Origin: Azolla caroliniana
Taxonomy: Eukaryota; Polypodiophyta
Length of the DNA: 64,000 nt
Direction: 5' to 3'
Assembly: GCA_043228905.1 (NCBI GenBank)
Contig: JBHGNT010000012.1
Span: 19,840,001 to 19,904,000, forward strand
Within the stretch, counting starts at the first letter, position 1; each line of letters opens with the position of its first letter. The notes beneath the pieces are model-generated. The model was given only the letters and a program-made list of their open reading frames with translations, was not told where the DNA came from and made no database searches. The translations under genes were made by a program, and so were the position numbers. Below, one piece after another: positions 58,668 to 64,000 of the stretch.

Positions 58668-58678
58668 CTATCTCCCCC

Positions 58679-59270
58679 TTAAAGACGACGAGTGGAACGA
58701 GTCGGCGCTGATTGCGGACCGGGTTTGTTCGGATACTTTCGGTGGAAATCAGCAAGAAGATTTTGAGCATTGGCAACATGCTCGACGGGTTCCCAAGTAC
58801 GTTCGCTTGGACTATAACCGAGCCAATCGACAAAATAATAAAGTTTGTTGCGAACAAGTTTGGAATCGAGGATGGCAGCAACTTCATACTCTGGGTCGAC
58901 GTCCAACTCCAGCGGGGGCGGCGGTGGTGTAACACGAGCGGGAATGGTGTTTGCTTTATAAGGTTCAAGAAGAGAACAATGGAAAACCGGATGTATCTAA
59001 AGCTGCGGAGGGAGATCAAGGCGGAATTTGACATCATTAACCTTACCCGTAATACGGAAAGGACCGAGTCGTCAATAATCCAACTTGTCGCACAGTCGAG
59101 TAATCTTGACGTGACGACGTAAGAGCCATACTCGATCTCCGATGGCAAAAGAGGAGGGAAGCCGATGACGATCCGCGTAAGTCTTCTACGTTTGTTGAGC
59201 ATGACGAAGATGAGTCGAGAGATCTGTCTGGATCTTGCGTAGTCTCTCCAAATGATCCCCGGCACGAGGA
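58679..59270 (-). pseudogene. pol: Chromovirus integrase C-terminus and chromodomain
   Basis: The chromodomain is clear: EYEVAAILDSKL, YYFVDWLGY, RTWEPVEHV (58690-58900). Upstream in the same reading, after two breaks (a TGA and a TAG), RLGPF, DVKFRLDLPP and IHPVFHCSLLEPY form the usual GPY/F-like C-terminal integrase region. The chromodomain would tether the integration complex to modified histones. The stops show the copy is dead. Confidence 0.7.
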
Positions 59271-59542
59271 TTGGTAGGTAGCTCCGGGGTGTCGATTACC
59301 GACCAGCGAGGATGAGAACCGGTATAAGCGAAAAATGGGGAGACCCGAGTCGAGGAGTGAATAGCATTATTATACGCAAACTCCGCAAAGTGGAGAATCT
59401 CGGCCCAATCGTCCTATTGATAACTCAGGAAACACCGGAGATATTGCTCCAGTGTTTGGTTTGTTCGTTCCGCATGCCCGTCGGTCTGAGGATGGTAGTC
59501 GGAGGAGAGGTTGCAGGAGACCTTGAGCATCTTGAAGAGATG

Positions 59543-60235
59543 CTACCAAAATTTGGAGACAAATTGCGGTCCTCGGTCACTGATGATATTATTTGGGAGG
59601 CCATGATGCCGAAATACCTCACGCATAACAAGGGCGGCGGTTTCCTCGCTAGTGATGACTTTAGTACATGGCACAAAATGTGCCATCTTCGTATATCGAT
59701 CGACGACGGTTAGGATAGCATCAAACCCCTTTGAAACCGGCTGATCTGTGATAAAATCAAGACAAATAGAGTGCCACGGTTTACTTGGAATCGGTAAGGG
59801 TTCCAACAAGCCATATGGATGGTGTCGTGGCATCTTTGCTCGGCAGCAAGCATCACAGGTCTGAACGTAGTCGTCGACAAAACGGGGCATGTGGGGCCAC
59901 CAAAAAGATCGTTGCACTAGCTCCAACGTCTTAGTACTACCGAAATGTCCCGCCGTATGGGTGTCGTGACAATGCTGGACGATTTGAAGGCGACAGGAGC
60001 AATCGGGGACATATACGCGCTTTTTAAAGAATAACAAACCCTCATGATATTCGAATTGTTGGTAGTCAATACCTGGTTGTTGAGACTGAGAATAGGATGC
60101 CCGAGAAGTATCAATGTGCGTCAGGATGTCTTGAGCAAAACTATCCCTCTTCAAGGTTGCACGTATGTCATCGGTAATCCGTGAATCCATCGGGGTGTGA
60201 AAAATCCGCGTCGTGTGCAATCGTGTTGGTCCCAA
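59543..60235 (-). pseudogene. pol: Chromovirus integrase (zinc finger and core)
   Basis: 230 codons open. The finger is HCHDTHTAGHFG...CDACCRAK (HHCC type). The core has ICLDFITDQP, FDAILTVVDRYTKMAHFVP and NNIISDRGPQFVS, giving the first two Asp of the D,D-35-E triad; the Glu lies beyond the TAG that follows SKFW. RNase H and RT precede it on the same strand. Confidence 0.75.
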
Positions 60236-60334
60236 GATTACTTGTTTTTTATTATCAAATGTTGCATCACCAGGACGAGGTGCAAGATATGACCACCGTG
60301 ATAGTGCATCTGCTTTTCCTTGCTGCTTCCCCAG

Positions 60335-60919
60335 TCAATATGTGATTTTGAAGTCGAAACGCGTGAGGAATTGCGCCCACCGAGCTTGCCATCGATTTAG
60401 TACATGAGCGTTCTGAAAATAAGCAAGATTTTTATGATGGCTAAAGACAATGACCTGATGTGGAGAGCCCTCTAAGAAATGCCGCCATTGCACAAATGAA
60501 TCCACGATGGCTAATAACTCTTTGTCATGTATTTCGTAGTTGATTTCTGCGACATCAAATTTGCGCGAATGGAAAGCCACCGGATGCAACTCTTCTTTAT
60601 CTCCTTGTTGAGAAAGAATGTTACCGAGGGCGAAATCTGATGCGTCGGCCTCCATGATGAATGGTTTGCTTGTATCCACATGAGCTAGAATCGGTGCTGA
60701 TGTAAAGGCTTTCTTAAGATGCCGAAAAGCCATATCTGCTTCGATGGACCAAAGAAATGCTTGGCCCTTCTTCGTAAGTTGTGTGAGAGGTAAAATAATC
60801 TTCGAGTAATCCTGTATAAACTTATGGTAGAAGTTAGCAAAACCTAGAAAACATTGTACATCTCGTACCGACCGTGGAATTTGACACTCTAGTATAGTTT
60901 GGATTTTAGCTGGATCCAT
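60335..60919 (-). pseudogene. pol: Chromovirus RT connection and RNase H
   Basis: 195-codon frame: DVQCFLGFANFYHKFIQDYSK, then PLTQLTKKGQAFLWS, then RNase H with FIMEADASDFALGNILSQ and NYEIHDKELLAIV. The RT palm with YxDD is absent because the copy is truncated just upstream. HHKNLAYF stands where DHKNLxYF is usual: the Asp is replaced by His. Confidence 0.75.
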
Positions 60920-60925
60920 GGCGAT

Positions 60926-63843
60926 GCCTTGACACGGTCAAAGTCAAGGGGGAGGCCTACTTGCTTCTATTGCGGCAAGCCAGGAAACTTCCAAAAGAAC
61001 TGTCGGCATTTCCGAAAAGACAAGGAAACCGACGGTACCGATTCGAAGCGGACCTCGGACCGGAACGGTAAAGACTGGAGGGGGCCGGACCGGAAGGGAA
61101 CGATGGCAATCGCGGCAAGTGAAGAAGAGTTTATGCTCATCACCGAGGAGAGTGAGATAAACCTTGCCGGCGACGAGATGACCTGGGTGGTAGACTCCGG
61201 GGCGTCGTTTCACCTTACCCCGAACCGGAAATGCTTCTCATCCTACTCAGCCGGTGATCATGGCTGTGTCCGGATGGGGAATGAAGGTACATGCCGAATT
61301 GTCGGCATATGAGACGTGTGGCTGTCAACACCAATCGGATGCAAGTTGTTGCTGAAGGATGTCCGACACGTTCCGGAGGTTCGACTGAACCTGATATTAG
61401 CCTATCGGCTAGATGATGAAGGCTACACGGGTAGCATCCGGAACGGTGTCATGAAGTTCAGCAAAGGGAGCCTGATTGTGGCTCGGGCCCAGAAGGTAAA
61501 CACGTTGTACCTCATGAATGCCCGGTTATGTCCCGAGGAAGTGAACGTGGCATCCGACACTGCCGGTGAGCTGTGGCACAAGAGGCTGTGTCATATCAGC
61601 GAGAAGGGGATGAAGAGGCTTGCAGACGACAACCTCATTCCAGTGAAGAACGTGCACTTGGAGAAGTGCACTGATTGTCTGGCCGGTAAGCAAAACTGGA
61701 CCTCCTTCCGACCAAGGCCACCGATGAGACGTAATGCACCACTGGAGTTGGTGCATACGGATGTGTGTCAAGTAGACACGAAGTCACATGCCGGAGCGCA
61801 GTACTTCGTGACATTCATAGATGACCATAGCCGGAAGCTGTGGGCCACACCGTTGAAGACGAAGGATCAGGTGCTATCCGTCTTCAAAGAGCTCCACGTG
61901 AGAGTGGAAAGAGAAACCGGTCGGAAGCTGAAGGCGGTTCGAGCAGATAACGGAGAATACCGGGGGCAGTTCAAGGAGTACTGCCGCTCGAAGGGAATTC
62001 GGCTCGAATTTACCGTGCCGAAGACGCCGGAACTAAACGGGCTGGCCGAGAGGATGAACCGGACCATAATGGAGAGGGTCCGGAGTATGCTGGCGCATGC
62101 AAAACTACCCAAGAAGTTTTGGGCTGATGCACTGTCGACAGCGACATATGTGATAAACAGATCACCCTCAGTACCCTTGGACGGAGACACGCCATAGAGA
62201 GTCTAGACCGGTAAGGAAGTGTCCTACCGGCATCTAAAGGTATTCGGGTGTCTCGCGTACGTGCATGTAGCTAAGGACCGGAGAGGAAAGTTAGATCCAA
62301 AGACCCGGCCATGCATATTCCTCAGTTATGGTGACGATGAGTTCGGATACCGAGTGTGGGACCTGGTCGACAATAAGGTATTCCAGAGTCGAGATATTAT
62401 CTTCATGGAGGACAAGACGCTCGTCGACTGGGAGTCGGAGAAGAAGATAATGAACTCCGAGTCGACCGGTAAGGATCGACTCTACAATGAACAGACCCAA
62501 CCGGTAAGAGACCGGTTAGCACTCGAGGAGCCAACCGGTTACGGTGAGGATATCGAACCGGCAGAAGAAGAAGTAGAGGAAGCTGAAACCGGAACCGGCC
62601 AAGAGCCCGAATCAGATTCGGATGAAGAGCAAATAGAGGAGCCGGTTACCGAAGCCCAGAGACGGAGATATCCTCTAAGAGAGAGAAGGGCCCCCCGGAG
62701 ATTTCCGGATGCAGAGCATGTGCTGCTAACCGATGAGGGGGAGCTAGAAAGCTTCGAAGAAGCGAAGGATGACACCCACAACCGCAAATGGTTAAGTGCC
62801 ATGCAGGATGAGATGGATTCCCTGCATGAGAACCATACGTACGAACTGGTGGAGTTGCCGAAAGGAAAGAGGGCACTCCGAAACAAGTGGGTGTACAAGT
62901 TTGAAACCGGGAGATGCCGGCAACCCCCCGAGATACAAAGCAAGGATCGTGGTGAAGGGGTTTCAGCAGAAGAAGGGCGTGGACTTCGACGAGATATTTG
63001 CCCCGATAGTAAAGATGACCTCCATCCGGACGGTGCTGAGTATAGCGGCAAGCATGGACCTCGAGGTAGAGCAGCTAGACATGATAACGACATTCCTTCA
63101 CGGTGACCTCGAAGAGGAGATCTACATGTAGCAACCGGAAGGATTCGTGGAGAAAGGGAAGGAGCACCTGGTTTGCCGATTGAAGAAGAGCCTCTACGGG
63201 TTGAAGCAGGCCCCCCGGAAATGGTACCGGAAGTTCGACTCCTTCATGACCGATCAAGGGTACCACAAGACGCAGGCCGATCACTGCGTGTTTGTGAAGA
63301 AGTTAGAAGGAGGCGACTTCCTGATACTCCTTCTATACGTGGACGACATGTTGATCGTCGGACGGGACCAAGTCAAAATACAGATGTTGAAGAAGGCCCT
63401 CAACCGGACCTTCTCAATGAAAGACTTGGGTCCGGCAAGACAGATGCTGGGGATGCATATTATCCGGAACCGGTCAGCGAAGCAATTATGGTTGTCACAG
63501 GAGAAGTACGTGACAAAGGTGCTTCACCGGTTCAACATGTCAGATGCGAAACCGGTCGGATCGACACTTCCGGCAAACTGCAGGTTATCCGGTAAGCAAA
63601 GCCCGAAGACGAAAGCAGAGAAGGTGGATATGATGAAGATTTCATATGCCTCTGCTGTCGGGAGCTTAATGTACGCAATGGTTTGTACCCGACCGGATAT
63701 AGGATACGCAATCGGAGCGGTGAGCCGGTTTATGAGCAATCCCGGCAAGGAGCATTGGAACGCGGTCAAATGGATACTCCGGTACTTGAAGGACACTTCA
63801 AATATGTGTCTCCGATTCGGCTCCGGAAAACCTCAACTTGACG
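60926..63843 (+). pseudogene. pol: Copia gag-pol (zinc knuckle to RNase H), disrupted
   Basis: Order on the plus strand: zinc knuckle CFYCGKPGNFQKNC (the His is Asn), protease WVVDSGASFHLT, GAG-pre-integrase (LWHKRLCHIS..CTDCLAGKQ), integrase core (HTDVCQVD, FIDDHSRK, RADNGEYRGQF, LNGLAERMNRT), RT (RYKARIVVKGFQQKKGVDF, LLYVDDMLIVG) and the start of RNase H (SYASAVGSLMYAMVCTRPDI). Lesions: TGA 61310-61312, TAG 62195-62197, TAG 62204-62206, a frameshift at about 62905-62930, TAG 63129-63131, and an LTR insertion at 63844. Most of gag and the 5' LTR are absent; the left edge joins chromovirus DNA at about 60925. Confidence 0.85.
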
Positions 63844-64000
63844 GTGTCGTGCCCTTCGGCTCCGGATCGTTGCGTGAGTCGGGTGGGAACCGCCGAGGTT
63901 TTTGACTAGGAGGAAGAGGAATACAACTTAAGGCTAGTTATGAATAGTGGAAAGAGAAGTAAGATAGCAATCTCGTGAATCTCACGAGTTTAGTGTAATT
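63844..64000 (-). mobile_element. LTR of TR-GAG family, inverted, runs off window
   Basis: TGTCGTGCCCTTCGGCTCCGGATCGTTGCGTGAGTCGGGTGGGAACC at 63844 is the reverse complement of the end of the LTRs at 6612/9343 and matches the start of the solo LTR at 12648. It contains the hairpin CTCGTGAATCTCACGAG (63973-63989). It splits the copia RNase H. Whether it is a solo LTR or a full element cannot be seen. Confidence 0.8.

Larger units (their letters stand above)
58207..60925 (-). mobile_element. Truncated Ty3/gypsy chromovirus (3' half)
   Basis: On the minus strand, from 60925 down: the C-terminal part of RT/connection (IQTILECQIPRSVRDVQCFLGFANFY), RNase H (FIMEADASDFALG), an integrase zinc finger and core, a chromodomain, a polypurine tract (AAGGGGGAGATAG, 58668-58680) and a 3' LTR at 58207-58667. 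The chromodomain and integrase place it among plant chromoviruses. Gag, protease, most of RT and the 5' LTR are missing; the left part is cut at about 60925 by copia sequence. Confidence 0.8.

Overview
The window is nuclear DNA of a land plant. It holds an intronless AP2/ERF transcription factor gene, genes with GT-AG introns, AT-rich non-coding DNA and nested Ty3/gypsy, Ty1/copia, LINE and MITE-like elements. I cannot fix the species. The gene families in the left half are ones I associate from memory mainly with bryophytes, lycophytes, ferns and gymnosperms, so a lineage outside the core flowering plants is only a guess.

Left half (1-32.3 kb): four or five decayed, intron-containing genes of little-described families, partly in head-to-head pairs. 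From left: a remnant with an FCP1/NIF-like HAD phosphatase signature (minus, about 0.6-2.5 kb); a DUF7869-like gene (minus, 2.9-5.7 kb); a gene joining a ParB-like domain to an N4/N6 DNA-methylase-like domain (plus, 6.5-24.5 kb); a helical gene ending in a RING-like zinc finger (minus, 26.5-27.8 kb); and a second DDE-transposase-like gene with FAENYTF, SDGAASQFK and GHGKG motifs (plus, 28.85-32.3 kb). All carry in-frame stops, frameshifts or insertions. Fourteen in-frame stops were read in the four best genes; all are TAG or TAA and none is TGA.

The ParB/methylase gene is split by two young LTR retrotransposons. A 3,460-bp non-autonomous Gag-only element (TR-GAG type; 729-bp LTRs with about 4 differences; 4-bp target duplication ACGT) sits in intron 1. 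A 10.7-kb Ty3/gypsy element (419-bp LTRs with 2 differences; 5-bp duplication AAGAG) sits in exon 2. The gypsy element carries an extra 907-codon ORF after pol and is itself interrupted by a solo LTR of the first family. Three non-coding arrays in or beside these genes are each built from a different self-complementary motif.

Right half: 32-40 kb is gene-poor, with LINE remnants. An AP2/ERF gene lies at 40.8-41.8 kb (minus). A 116-bp foldback MITE-like element lies at 46.06 kb. Two inverted, degenerate copies of one LINE family lie at 47.8-49.3 kb (plus) and 55.7-56.1 kb (minus). From 56.1 kb to the end is a mosaic of broken retroelements: a copia 3' end (minus), a 54-bp minisatellite, a chromovirus 3' half (minus), a copia pol (plus), and at the edge an inverted LTR of the TR-GAG family. 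Antisense tRNA-like A-box/B-box modules with the same 43-nt spacing occur in the LTRs of two unrelated families.
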